From Moniliella sp. 'wahieum' (lineage: Eukaryota; Basidiomycota; Moniliellomycetes; Moniliellales; Moniliellaceae): DNA of 64,000 nt. Positions 47,701 through 63,511 of this stretch are shown here, piece after piece. The DNA lies in contig RSEE01000044.1 in NCBI GenBank assembly GCA_003971905.1, positions 372,001 through 436,000 of the forward strand, in the 5' to 3' direction. The notes beneath the pieces were generated by a model. The model was not told where the DNA came from. It made no database searches and saw only the letters and a program-made list of their open reading frames with translations. Both the position numbers and the translations under genes were made by a program. Numbering within the stretch: the first letter of the stretch is position 1; every line of letters begins with the position of its first letter.

Positions 47701-50700
47701 TCTCTTTGGGTGGTTGCTTCTCGGCCAAGTGCTGGGCCAGGCCAGCCACATTAGCCGTAGAGAGGACGTCATGGGCACTGACAGCAAGGCCATGTTGCTT
47801 GCGCAGTTGGCGGCAAAGCGTAGAGCGACAATCGAATCAATCCCCACTCGCAAAAACGGAGTGGTGAGCGTAATGAGGCTTGGATCAACTTGCGTCAAGG
47901 CCACAACCATGTCCCGAATCACCAGCTCGGTCGGGGTCATGTCCCGTTGCGCTGGTTCGCACCTCCCAACGCCGGCAGTCTCAATTGCTTCTGTGCGTAC
48001 TAGGCACGGAGGTAGACCCAACGAGATGGTCTCACCAGCGGCAAACTGGCCCAGCAAAAGTTCCATTCGTTCCACCACACATCCCCAATGACCCGATTGG
48101 TAGCGCATGCTTGACCACAGCCGACAAACGCAAAACTTCCCCCTCGGCCACCGCCTCGACCGCAGCAGGCGCATCAGTTTCTTCCTCAATTGTATCCACC
48201 ACCCACGCGCGGGCAGTCTTGTCTGCCACCGGCTGAAGGTAGCTGACCAGGACATCTGGTAGCGAGCTGCGCTCGGCGGCGAGCCATCGGCGAATGGACC
48301 GAAGCGGGGTGTGCTGGTACGCGAGCTGTGCCGAGCTTTCCCATGAGCCGATTGCACAAGACCAAGGAAGGTATCTGATACGATGCGCGGAAGGGAGAGG
48401 GGTACAGTGGTCAAACAAGGTGCGACAATCTTTTCTGCTCCGGGAGGTCGAGAGTGCGACCCCAAAGGACTTGACCCAACACTACATTGGCAGTTCCCAG
48501 TGCGGTAGCAAAGGCCGCTGCCACAGCAGCCGTCACAAGCGAAGGGACCGTCACTTGCGCCCGAGCTGCCGCTTGACAAGGGGCGCAGCGGCACTTGAGC
48601 CTGAACCCGCTCCAACTGGGGCAACGTTTCTGCTCCTCCCATGGGGACGCCGACAAATCTATCCCACCCAGGGAGGTTTGCCAAAACGCCTGTGCGTCCG
48701 TTTGGTCAACAGAGGAAATGTGCACGAGCAGGTCGACCAAACCAGGTGGGGCACGGTCCAAGGGCTGATCGGCCAAAAGAGCAGCCAAGTCGTCCAATAG
48801 CAGCGGAAGCGAATGCGCATCGTACAGCGCGTGGTGGAGATGAACCGTGATCGTGTCGTCCTCTAATACGAAGCGCCAGGGTGGCACCGTGGCAATTGAG
48901 GCCAAGAGGGCGGAAGGTTGCATGTTCTGGGTGCCCCTACCACATGCACCTGAGAGTCAACTTCGGTGGCCACCAGCTGGGCAATTGTGGTGTCATCAAC
49001 GTGGGCAAAGGAGGTGCGGAGGATGGCATGTCTCTGCGCCAACGCCGTGGCGGCAGCACGGACCCGCTGTACGTCGAGTGCGACAGAAGGGAAGCGAACG
49101 GCAAAGGAGCCTAGGTAAACATCTTGCTCTGCCTGTTCGGAGGATATGAGGGACAGAGAACCATCCCTTCTTGAAGGGGAAGACTGGGAAGAACAGTTTC
49201 CAAACGATCGCCCAAGATGGTTTGAGCGGCAGGGAGATGCAAACTGTTGAAAACGCCTGGAGAACCCGTTGGCCTGGCTCGTTGTCCATGTCAACAGAGT
49301 GATTCTCAGCGATCTGGTAGATGCATGGGTGGGTGCGGAGGTACGTCATAGGTACCGGCCGTCCTGCATCCCGGAGCGCCCGAGCAAGCCGGATGAGTGT
49401 CAGGCTGTCAAAGCCCAACTCAAAGATGGATGTCTCGGGTGTGACAGGGAAAGGGGAGGGCAAAAGAGCCAAAGCAATATCCGCTACCTCGCGCTCGCTT
49501 TCGTTCAACTCGCGCGAGGTAGGTTCGGCGTCGAGGGCGAAAAGTTGCTCCAGCGGCAGCTCTTTGACCCATGCCGACAGCCTACGAACGTCCGTCTTGC
49601 CCGAAATCGCGAGTAAGGTGAGATGCGATACGGGCAGAACCAAATCAGGGACCATATAACTCGGCAAATGCTCCTGGCAGTACCGTTTCGCATGAAGCGC
49701 CAATGCCCCAGCTCTGTCTGTGCTCCCAACAAAACGGGAAGATCTGGCGTGGCCATCGACGCCTGATCAGCCAGCAGGGTGAAGAGCAAAGGGGTGGCCA
49801 GACGCTCGTGCTTGACGATCAAGGTGGTGGCATTGGCTTTACCTTCGACGCCATCCAGGGCGCATTGGGATACCTCACCGGTTCCAACCGTTGTCTGGAT
49901 CTTGGCCTGCTCGTCCCGTCGGCCGGGTGTGCAGACGGCCGTCCGGCATCATACGCGCAGCGTCCCCTGTGCGGTACAATCGCTGACCGTCAGGTAAGGT
50001 GAGGAAGCCTGAGGGCAAGGAAGGATCACGGTTGAGGTAACCTTGAGCGACCAAGTCGCCCACGATGCACAGCGCCTATGCGCCTCGTAGCATGCTGAAC
50101 CAACGGATCATCAATTCAGCCACGGGCCGTGTTGCCAGGCAGAACGGGGCCAATGTCGCGGCGTGTGGGTGAACGGGTGGACTCGGGCGGAAAGAGCACA
50201 TGATGGTAGTTTTGTGGGTCCGTACGCATTGAGCACAGGAAGAGCGGTCAAGGTATCCCGTACCCGTTGCAACTTTTCCCTCCACGCCAATAAACACGAG
50301 CGAAGAGATCTCTGCGGGTCGACCCCGGCCTGATCTAGGAGCGATGGGACGCAGCTCAGATGAGAGATGCGGAGAACCTGAGCGGTAGCTTAAGGTCGCC
50401 AAGCAAAGTGGGCGGTAGCCCGTGACGAGTGCCAAGCCAAAACGCCATGCCTAAAGGTTTGGGACAGATGCACATCAAATGCCCGGCTGGCCAGGCCCAG
50501 GTACCGCCCTTTTCCACCCAGGGAAAGAGTGGCAGGACACTCACGCCCAAGTACTTGAGCATACGCTTCAATGAAGGTACCTAGGTGGCGCCTGCCAACC
50601 AGCACCCCCTGGGCTTGCCTGTTGATCCCGAGGTGTACAGTAATAGGCGCCCGATTCGGGCGAGGGCGTTGGCCGCTGTGGTGAAAGCGCCGCCTCAGGG

Positions 50701-51743
50701 ACAAGCGGGAAAGGGTGAGAAACGTCAAGGACGGGACAGGGAACGTCGACACCCAAGACATTATCTTCTGAAATGCTGAGGGCGCAGCCGCTGTCGAGGG
50801 CCAAGTGCCGCTTGCGTTCTCCAGGAAGCTGCTCGTCGATAGGCAGATAGGCGCGACCCGTCTTGAAGATGGCTACGAGGGCAGCAGTGGAGATCAGAGT
50901 GCGGGGCATGCACAGTCCCACCGGCCCATCACCTTGAGCTAGAGCGTCAATGAGCGCGGCCAATTCGTCGGCTTTGGCATTGAGCTCCCCGTAGGTCCAA
51001 GACTCTACCTTGGCTTGGTTGATCATCCCATCTTCCGAGCTCGCAACGACGATGGCTTCCCATTCGGGGTGCACATTGGTCCAGTGGGCAAACCAATGCA
51101 GGGGGTCATCGTGCGGGGTGTGACCTTCGGCCCACGAAGAGGATGATAGAGACATAAGGGAAGGATCTTGTAGCGTAAGGGTTTGTTCCTGGGCTACCGC
51201 AAGGATCTGACGCAACATGAGCTGCACGACCGAGCTATCCATCAACATGCCCTGGGCCGAAAGGACTACTTTTTCATCGCAAATGCCCAGCGTCGGTACC
51301 GCCCATGGCAACGGTTCTGCCCGTTCCGAAAGGCTGATGGCAGCTGTGGGAGTGAAGCTCTCTGCAGTCGCACGATCGATCGACTGGAAAAGCAGAGACG
51401 AATTGAGCTCTTGGGGCGCAGCGATCGCGGCAGGGGCCAAAAACGAGGCGAGGCATATGTTGCCATCCTCGTCGATCTGGCCGAGGAGCACATGAGCATC
51501 TTTATCCTTGTTCACTTCCACGTACTGAGCCAAGACGACAGCAAATGCCTCGATCAACGTGGACGGAGCGAATGGGGTATTGTCAAACGAGACCGAGTGG
51601 ACAATGAGTTTGTCCTCAGGTGCTTTGGTCAAGGTAAGATCCGAGAGCGAGCTGGCCAGGCCGCGGGCGTGAATGAGGTCGGTATCCTTGGCAAAGGCGA
51701 CTGAGCCGCCAAGCTGGTCGGGTTCGGGCTCCGCGAGCAACAT
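44721..51743 (-). CDS. Hydroxamate siderophore synthetase, NRPS with A-T-C-T-C-T-C layout
   Basis: Large cytosolic NRPS of the fungal siderophore class. The N-terminal 200 residues (MLLAEPEPDQLGGSVAF) are the leader seen before the first A domain of ferrichrome-type synthetases. One adenylation domain follows: WTYGELNAKAD, FKTGRAYLPIDEQLPGER, SGSTG-like remnant near 50640, FDVHLSQTF, YRTGDAARMMPDG (near 49980) and SGKTDVRRL. Then T1 FELGFDSLTLIRL, C1 with HHALYDA (near 48840), T2 RVGIDSIVALRF (near 47830), C2 with an ALYDG motif (near 47310) and PLINTVPVRIA, T3 LLGLDSLLAIAV (near 46210), and C3 with HHAQYDP (near 45625). No thioesterase is seen; fungal siderophore synthetases release through the last C domain. 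Stop at 44721. About 2,340 residues. More than twenty frame changes interrupt it, so domain order is firm but residue detail is not. It is the counterpart in type of U. maydis fer3, though with fewer A domains. Confidence 0.87.
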
Positions 51744-54483
51744 GGAACTGGAAAAAAAAATCTGACGCGTTAATTAATCAAGTGGCACAGCAAACAGAAG
51801 AGGGATGCGAACAAGGCCTCGGCCCAAAAAGACCAGAGTGAATTGCCGCAACCAACAACAGGTTGGCATACGTACGCAGACGAAAACAGCTGCAGTTGCA
51901 GAGCAATAAGGTAGACGAGAAAGGAGAAGACGTAGGTGGGTGCTTGGAAAGCAAGAGCAACAAACGCGAGCAATCAGCCGGAGTTGCGAAAGAGGACAGG
52001 TGTGACCGGGTGGCCTGGATAGTAATAAACTGTGGGGCCAAGAGTGTTGAGCAGGCGCCAACAGCGAGGGTGAGGGTAACGGTGTGGGCGAAGCAAAAGG
52101 GAAGAGCGAAAGGTGGGGGAGGAAGTTGGTAGCGGGAGAATAGGCGCAAGAGGCGAGTTAGAAAGGTGCTAGGAACTCAATACGGGCAGTATATTGGGCG
52201 ACGGTATGCAAGTTCAGGGCACTGTTGAGCCTGAAGCCTCCTTGGCGTGAAGCTTGAATGGATTTGAGTTTTGAAGAGGGGGTATGCAGTGTGGACTAGT
52301 GAGTGCTGAGTCTCAGCGCTCCCGCCGAGCATATGGATCCAAGGCGTCTGCGCCGTCCGACGGTCGGAGATCTGAGAGATGGACGCCGCAAGGCAAGGCC
52401 ATGCCAAGCGTTCCTGCTCGCGCCACACGTTCGCCGCCCTGGCTGTGTCAGGCGCCATGGCGTCATCGGGCGTCAGGCGCGTCAGGCCGGCTGGAAGCTT
52501 GACGCTTGACGCTGGAAGGCTCAAGGCGTGGTGGAGCAAAGGCAAGATCCAAGACAGTGATGCACCCCACAGGCACCCACGGGGCTACTATGGCAGCTAT
52601 ACGCCCCCCGGAATATTCAGAGTCCAGATTTTTCCGCTGCCGCTCTGCTTCTGCGTTGCTCTACCGCCCGCACGCCCCCACCCCAGCGCCTCAGATCTCA
52701 GACCTAGCCCGTAACCCGTAACCCTCGCCCCTGTTCGGCCGCGGGGCAGCCACGCGCACCATTCATCCATCGACATCCTTCGTCCTTCATCATCGGCATC
52801 GTTCCTAAGGCCTAAGGCCTCGTTACTCAGTTGAGTATACTCACCCCTCCTCGCAAGCAGGCTTGTGCTTCAGCTGTTCCATGAAGTGGTGCCCATGCGC
52901 TGGTCCATGTGCATGATCGATGGTCGATGATGGCCCATTCAATGATCATCGATCATCGATCGCACCCCTAGCACGGCCAGCGCCCAACACAAGGAGGGGG
53001 CAGGAGATTCCACCGTGATTAAATGAGCGGTGAATCTGGTGAATGATAGGGGTCGGGCCAACGCATTCCTATTGCGATCTGAGGTCTTAGATCTTAGATC
53101 TGATCTGATAAAAAAAGGACAAGAAGCATTGATCAGCGCTGAGCCGCTGAGCCTCATCCGTACGGGCTCTGTATACACCGACGGAAACAGCAGCTTTTAA
53201 ATGTCACTGTCTAATTTGTCTTGCACTCGGACTGAACAAGGGGAAGAGCTGAGCCTGTGTTTGGATTGCGCCTTCTACCCTCAGCCTCAGCGGCTCAGCG
53301 CTCAGCAAAATCACAACGCCACACTCTATTGCGGCTGATGTAGTCTTGGCTTTCTCCCGAGCGCGACCAGCGACGTATACTCTGCCAAGCCCTCTCCCGA
53401 AGCTGCGAAGCTGCCCTTCACAAGCAAGCATTTCCAATCATTAATCACGCGAACGGGTGAGTTGAACGTTGAACCAAGCGAGCATCAGTACCAGTGACCA
53501 TCTCCCGCAGGGCGCCAAGAACTTGTCGTGGTGATCGTTCGTGGAGATTGCCGTTTCTCCTCTGTCCCGTAGATGCCATCTCTCAGTTTCATGCGCTGCG
53601 GCCTGTGTGGCTTTCCACCTCTCTCTTCTCCGACGATGCACGATGCACATGAGAGCGTGTCCCTTTTCCTATGATCGAGATCACCGACCCGCGTATGGAC
53701 CGCGAAACATGCATATGCATGCTGTGCACAGTGTGCACAATGAGGCTTGCGACATGTCCCCTCATCGACATCATCGACATGATCAAACAAAGTGAATCAG
53801 TCATCAGGGCCATCAGCCATCAGCTGCACAGACAAAAATAGGTTTGTTCCTTCTCGTCTTTTACCTACTTGTTCTTCCCGTAAACCAAATAACACACTCT
53901 GTCATATGCCACACGTATCGGACGGCCCAAGCTAGAGTGGCTCTAGCTAGTGGCTAGTGCCTGCTTCATAAGCTTCCTATGAAGCATCGTGTCAAAACAC
54001 GGCCATGCATGAGTCTCATTTTCAGTGAATCTGCCGAAGAGGCCCTAGCGCCCTAGCCGGCAAACGCTCCAATTCGAATATAGCTCGGGGCAACGATCAC
54101 ATATGGACCCCGATCACAGGCCCACGACGTTGTGTGGCGTGGGGCAGAGAATTAAGCTAAGTAACTTAATTTCCTGCGCATGCACATCCCAGTAATAGAA
54201 GCTTCTGTTAAGAGGGTCAGAAGCAAACCTCTCATTCACGCTTTTTCCTCAGCTGCTCTACAGGAGAACACTGGCAGTGGGCGTGAGGCTTGAATAATGA
54301 TTGGCCTGTGGCCCGCCTGCTCCACCATTCCATTCCCTTGCATCCTCTTGCATCAGATTGCACATGTTCGTCCCTAGTTCTTCACCTTATACACATCCGC
54401 TGGTCCACAACATCTTCCCTATTCTACTATTCTACTCTCTCTTGCCGCCTCCACCTTCCAGTTCGGCTCACCTGTCACACACG
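51744..54483. other. Intergenic region between synthetase and hydratase, divergent
   Basis: Shared upstream region of two divergently transcribed siderophore genes. On the minus strand a T9CCAG sequence (51748-51764) directly before the synthetase ATG looks like an intron acceptor, so a 5'-UTR intron is likely. It contains ATCGATC heptamers at 52942-52962 and GATA words at 53044 and 53106. A pyrimidine-rich stretch at 54380-54480 precedes the hydratase ATG. No gene seen. Confidence 0.5.
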
Positions 54484-55457
54484 ATGAGTTCCCTTGTGTA
54501 TCTTGAGGCCGACCAGGCGCCTGAACGACAGGGCGTGTACCATCTCATCAACCGCCCGCAGGCACGCAACGCCATCTCGCGCCAACTGCTTGCCGAGCTG
54601 CTCCACTGCCTCGACATTCTGCAAGACCAGCTGGACTCGCCCCCATCCGCACGTGGCGCGCCCTTCCGCGGGTCCTGATCCTCCGCTCTACTGGGGTGGC
54701 ATTTTGTGCCGGGCAGACCTCAAGGAGCGGGCGGGGATGAGTGACGAAGAGGTCGCTGTCTTCCTCGCTGGGCTGCGACACATGTTGCAGCGCATGGAAT
54801 CCCTTCCGATCCCCACTTTGGCCGCTATCGATGGTGCGGCCTTGGGCGGAGGACTGGAGTGGCTTTGGCATGTGACTTTCGCGTGGCTGCCTCCCACGTT
54901 ACTGCCATCGGCTTCCCGGAAGTCAAACTGGGCATCATCCCGGGAGCAGGAGGCACGCAACGGGCACCAAGGGTCATTGGTATGGTACGTTGATGATCTG
55001 GAACAGGTGCGGGCAGTATGACTTGCGCTCGTATTGGTTGGTTTTTGGTTGGAACGCACGCGCCGAATAGAGATGTGCGAGCCTGCGCTAACCAACAATT
55101 CCCTGTCGTTCTTTGTTTCGTGTGACATATTCTAGCAACGTGCCAAGGAGCTCATCTACACAGGCCGCCAACTGACCGCCAAACAAGCGCTTGAACTGGA
55201 CTGATGACCATGTTGCCCGAGGCGAGTCAGGATCGTGCTTAGACCTGTGCGGTACATTGGCCGAACAAATGATCTCGGCTGCACCTCTTGCGCTGCGGGC
55301 AGCCAAGATGGCGATCAGTTCGGGGCTGGGCAAGGACTTGCAAAGTGGGTTGGATCTCGAATGGACCTGCTACCGTCCTCTTCTTGACACGTCCGATCGA
55401 CGCGAGGCCCTGGATGCGTTCAAAGAACGTCGCAAGCCGGTCTTTTTGGGAAAATAA
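54484..55457 (+). CDS. Enoyl-CoA hydratase/isomerase, AUH-like, siderophore-cluster member
   Basis: Crotonase-fold enzyme. From [17 protein letters not shown] the protein shows [15 protein letters not shown], then GVAFCAGADLKER (after a frame change near 54665), the oxyanion-hole segment [12 protein letters not shown], the catalytic-Glu region [17 protein letters not shown], and after the intron [34 protein letters not shown] and [11 protein letters not shown], stop 55455. The intron is 54985-55135 with GTACGT donor and TTCTAG acceptor, phase kept (GM/QR). The sequence is closest in pattern to AUH methylglutaconyl-CoA hydratases. There is no obvious mitochondrial leader and no SKL end. Next to a siderophore synthetase and a hydroxyornithine acyltransferase, a Fer4/SidH-like role in making the acyl-CoA arm is inferred. 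Housekeeping leucine breakdown is the alternative. Confidence 0.85.
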
Positions 55458-55747
55458 TGTCCTACGTTTTTCCATGTGGACTACAATGTACCTGCACATG
55501 CATGTGGAATTAATTACTTTGGCGACCTGCTGTACAGAGATAGATGAGTGAATTCGGTAGCAATAGTAAGTGCTAATTAATGGATTGATTGGCATCAGCC
55601 GGATATACGCTTTTACACAGATGTTCACAGAAAACCTTTTCCGAGAAAAGGCCTTTGTTGTTGGGTCAGTCGATACCTTCAATGTTCTGCACATACGCTG
55701 CATATATTCTTGTCTAGCCTAGTCTCAATATCTGCCAGCTTGGGTGC
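55458..55747. other. Short convergent spacer
   Basis: A 290-base AT-richer spacer between the hydratase and acyltransferase stop codons. No repeats or genes seen; it must hold both polyadenylation signals. Confidence 0.5.
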
Positions 55748-57300
55748 TCAGTACTTTTGGAAGATCCAATGAATCAATTGAGAAGAAGCATGGAAGAGGA
55801 ATACATTCCATCTCGATGGACTTGCTTTTTTCAGTGCACGAGGACGCCCTGGTCGGATCCCCGAGCCGACAGCCGATGCAATGTGAAAGGGGCGTGTGGG
55901 CTGGTTGGCATGCTGCACTGCCCGGTCCCTTACTCTAGCAAGGATCGCGTGAGAAAAACCGTCACGATGAAGGACAAAGAAGACGGCGCGTTTGTGCGGC
56001 AGCTCAATTTCCCGGCGAAAGTTGAGGGAGAAAGTGCGAGGAGAGGGATGATGGACAGGTCGTACCGTGGCTCGCCCATACCTTGTCGTTCTCGGAATCA
56101 CGCAGGAAACAAGCAGTGAGGGAGGGAGGACCATGCAGGCGGTAAACCGATGTTCCACGGAACTTTTTCGCCAATGAGCAAGTGGGTGGCTTGGTCCCAG
56201 TTGCCAGGTTTGCCCACAAAGGGTGCCATACCATCTTCTTTGGACCACACCATTTCCCGTACCCTGCCAACTCGCCATCCCACGCAACTAGCACACCCAT
56301 CGCATGCGGATCCGCAAGTTTGTCCGCAATGTATGCTGACGGTGGTGCTCGTCGGGCCCACGCTCCCGCCACCCATGGTTCACCCGTTCCGAGTCTGCCA
56401 CGACTTGTAGCGGCAAAGTGGGGGGTGGACCCGTCAATGTGGATCAGTTCCAGGTGCTGGCCGACGGAAAAGATAAAGCGCGAGTAGAGGACTGAGCGGG
56501 GGCGGGGGCTTGGCGGGCGCAACGGATGGGTCCGTAAGACGGGCGCGCGAAACACTTTGAGTAAAGGATTGCGTGTAGGGAACAGACCCGTGGTAGGTAC
56601 TGTGGATTGCACCAGTTCCATTCCTTGGGCACCCCAGCGCTGCCAGAACGTAGACTGTCCAGCAGCACAACATCCTTGTCGGTCGGACTGACAAAGCCCA
56701 AGCCAGTCTCCACAAGCAACGGCAGCAGCTCGGGCTGGTGCACAAGGATCGGGGACGATCCGAATCCTTGTGCCGGATCCAGACTAAAATGCAGCCGCCA
56801 TTCAGTCATAATGGTAAGTACATTTCCTCAGGTAGGGGACGTATCCTGTATCCCTAGGAATGTGTAAACGTACATGGGTAAATGCGGCCCACAAGGACCG
56901 CTGGGTGTCGGTGTGATCTTGAACGTCGAGTTTCCAAGTGTTCTGGCGCGTGGCGCGGTCCTCATTGACAATCCCGTGCGGCTGGTTTTGACCAGACGTT
57001 CGGTCTTGGTCCACAGCGCAAACACTTGCTTCTTGTCCGCGTCCCACGAGAGAGAGATGGTGGTCTGGGGGGCATCCAGCGCACTCTTGTCGTCATCAGC
57101 GCTACCCTCACCAGCAACATGTACATCCGCTGTCACACTGGCTTGCGACAGGCAGGGTGAAGGTGTGGTGCCCTGGGCGAGAGAAACACTTTGTACTCCT
57201 TGCGCGGGACAAAGTCGGCGCGCAAGCCAGGAGTGCGGGCGGGGCGGGGGAGGCGATGTTGGCCGAGTCGGAATGGTTGGACGGTGAGTTGGGGTGGCAT
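55748..57300 (-). CDS. N5-hydroxyornithine acyltransferase (SidF/SidL/Fer5-like GNAT)
   Basis: IucB-type acyltransferase of the GNAT superfamily that acylates N5-hydroxyornithine to make the hydroxamate. Start MPPQLTVQPFRLGQ at 57300. The N-terminal domain includes ISLSWDADKKQVFALWTKTE, a likely small intron near 56820-56875, then TEWRLHFSLDPAQGFGSSPI. The catalytic domain shows YSRFIFSVGQHLELIHIDGS (frame-changed around 56500), ADPHAMGVLVAWDGELAGYG, a WSKEDG segment matching the family's YWVKED, NWDQATHLLIGE then KFRG, and ELPHKRAVFFVLHRDGF (about 56006-55957), equivalent to the family's FDFPHKRAAL signature. It runs to 55748. At least six frame changes. It converges with the hydratase, 290 bases apart, supporting a joint pathway. 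Which acyl-CoA it uses cannot be read from sequence. Confidence 0.82.
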
Positions 57301-59086
57301 GAGCAGCCGAGGAGAGGGTGGTGGGCAGAGAAGAAAGCTAAAGGGCCACACTGTAATTGATGAAGCCACGCTGTAGAGTGAAAGGATATGTACCGAAGAA
57401 AAAAGACGTGTCCTTATTCTTGCTTTGATGGTGGGGCCAAGGCGAAAGCCACAATCAAGGTGGTCAACGATGCAGGTAGCGACGGATGATGATGAAGTGC
57501 CTCACACCCGGATCGGAGATGGCGCCGTGATTAACGATTCCCACGTCTCGCTTCGATACTCAGTCTCCAGTCGCATCACATCCTCAGCACTCAGTCTGAG
57601 TACTCACGCGTCACGAGGGAAGGAGTGGCTGGGTTAACCTCACCGCACGGCCACCAGTCACCGGCGCTTGAAGCTTTTGACGGTGGAATGCCACAGTTGC
57701 TAGTAGGCTAGCAGTATAAACACCCGATGTAATCGTACTCGTACTCGTATCGGAGTGCATTTTGCGTGGCATGCATGACATGCACTCAATACCGCGTACT
57801 GAGTGTACTCATGTGCATGCGACATGTGAGCTTCAGCTGCTCGTAGTGACGAGTGACTAGCTAGTGATGCTAATGATGCATGATGCATGATGCATGATGC
57901 ATGATGCATGATGCATGATGAATGATGGCTGCGAGCGACGCATGAAACATGATGAATTGATGCATGCATGACGGATGCGAATAAGCTTTGGGATCTGACA
58001 TGGTGTTGTGGTTGGGTGAGATGTTCGGCATGGGCTCTTGCGCTGCCGCGGTGCCAGTTGCGCCATTGCTCGGCGTCTCCTGTCGTGCGGATGGGAAGTG
58101 GCGACGGGGATAATAGGTGTTTGTTCTTCTGACATGCTGACATGCATGACATGTGACATGCACATGTGACACCAAACAGGCACGGGCATTCCATATTCCT
58201 CCTCGCAGGGCCCAGGGCCCAGGGGCTCGTGGTGCGTGCAGCGCGCTGCATCAGGCTACTAACCGAGGCTGCATGGCTGCATGCCACCCGAAGCTCGAGG
58301 CTTGCCGGCGCAAGATCAGATTGCATGGTCGAAATTGGAACTGAGATCTGAGAGCGACGTAATAGCAAGCTTGGTTGCTTAATGCTTGCTGCAGCTTTGG
58401 ACAGACGCTAGATTAATCTGATCCACACCTCCGCTCGCCGGGCGATCTGATCAGATCCATCATGCATTGTGCCTCATGCATTCGTGCTCAGCAGGCTCAG
58501 CCCGCCGCCGTGTGGCGCACACTGGCCCGCGGGGGGCAGGCGACAGCCGGGTGTCGGTCGCGAGCATTGCGTTGTTCCGGCCGGCCGGCCAAAAGTGGGG
58601 GGGGGCAAGCTCAAGCTGCAAGGGGTATCCATGACTACGTAGCTACAGCACGGCGAGCAAGCCCATCGTGCATCGCATCTTTTGCAGCCTCAAGGTTGTG
58701 GATGACTAGTAGTGTACCACTGCATCACGCATGCCGTGCATTGGTGGTGTGCAATATGCATGGCTGCCGCCACATGCATGAGGCAGTGCGGCACAGAATA
58801 GATCATCCATCCATGCAGCTCACCCCTGGCTGCCCTGGGGGCATCAGCACATCCGTATGAGTACTCACTCGGTGTGCTCAGGATGCAGTATGCCCTCCTG
58901 CTCAGGAAAACATAGGACCAGCGAACAGCATAGGCAGGCCCTGCGTCCCCTCTAGCCATCCTCCTGCACATCCTTACACATTCCACCCCGACGCTGCCCG
59001 CCTCCACCATCGACTGCGTTGCACCACCACTACCACCTTAGCTCGCCAGGTAGTCCCCGTTTCACGCACTCGTGCCCATCGTCATC
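57301..59086. other. Intergenic region between acyltransferase and ABC transporter
   Basis: Divergent spacer that probably holds both promoters. It includes the longest GCATCAT heptamer run (57872-57928), CATGACATG words near 58140-58165, and AGATCTGAG-type palindromes. Frames up to 222 codons arise from the repeat. No gene seen. Confidence 0.5.
57872..57928. repeat. GCATGAT heptamer tandem (about 7 copies)
   Basis: About seven copies of the 7-base word ATGATGC with palindromic ATGCAT at each junction, ending in a diverged ATGAATG copy. Longest of four occurrences in the window. Confidence 0.88.

Positions 59087-63511
<4,425 letters not shown>

Noticed and set aside
53044-53111. TGATAG and TGATAA words between the synthetase and hydratase as Urbs1-type GATA sites
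   Set aside because: GATA factors do regulate siderophore genes in smuts, but several such 6-mers are expected by chance in 2.7 kb on two strands, and I see no clustering.
57700-58368. Minus-strand 222-codon frame
   Set aside because: It depends on the GCATCAT heptamer array and has His/Ser/Cys-rich text with no motif.
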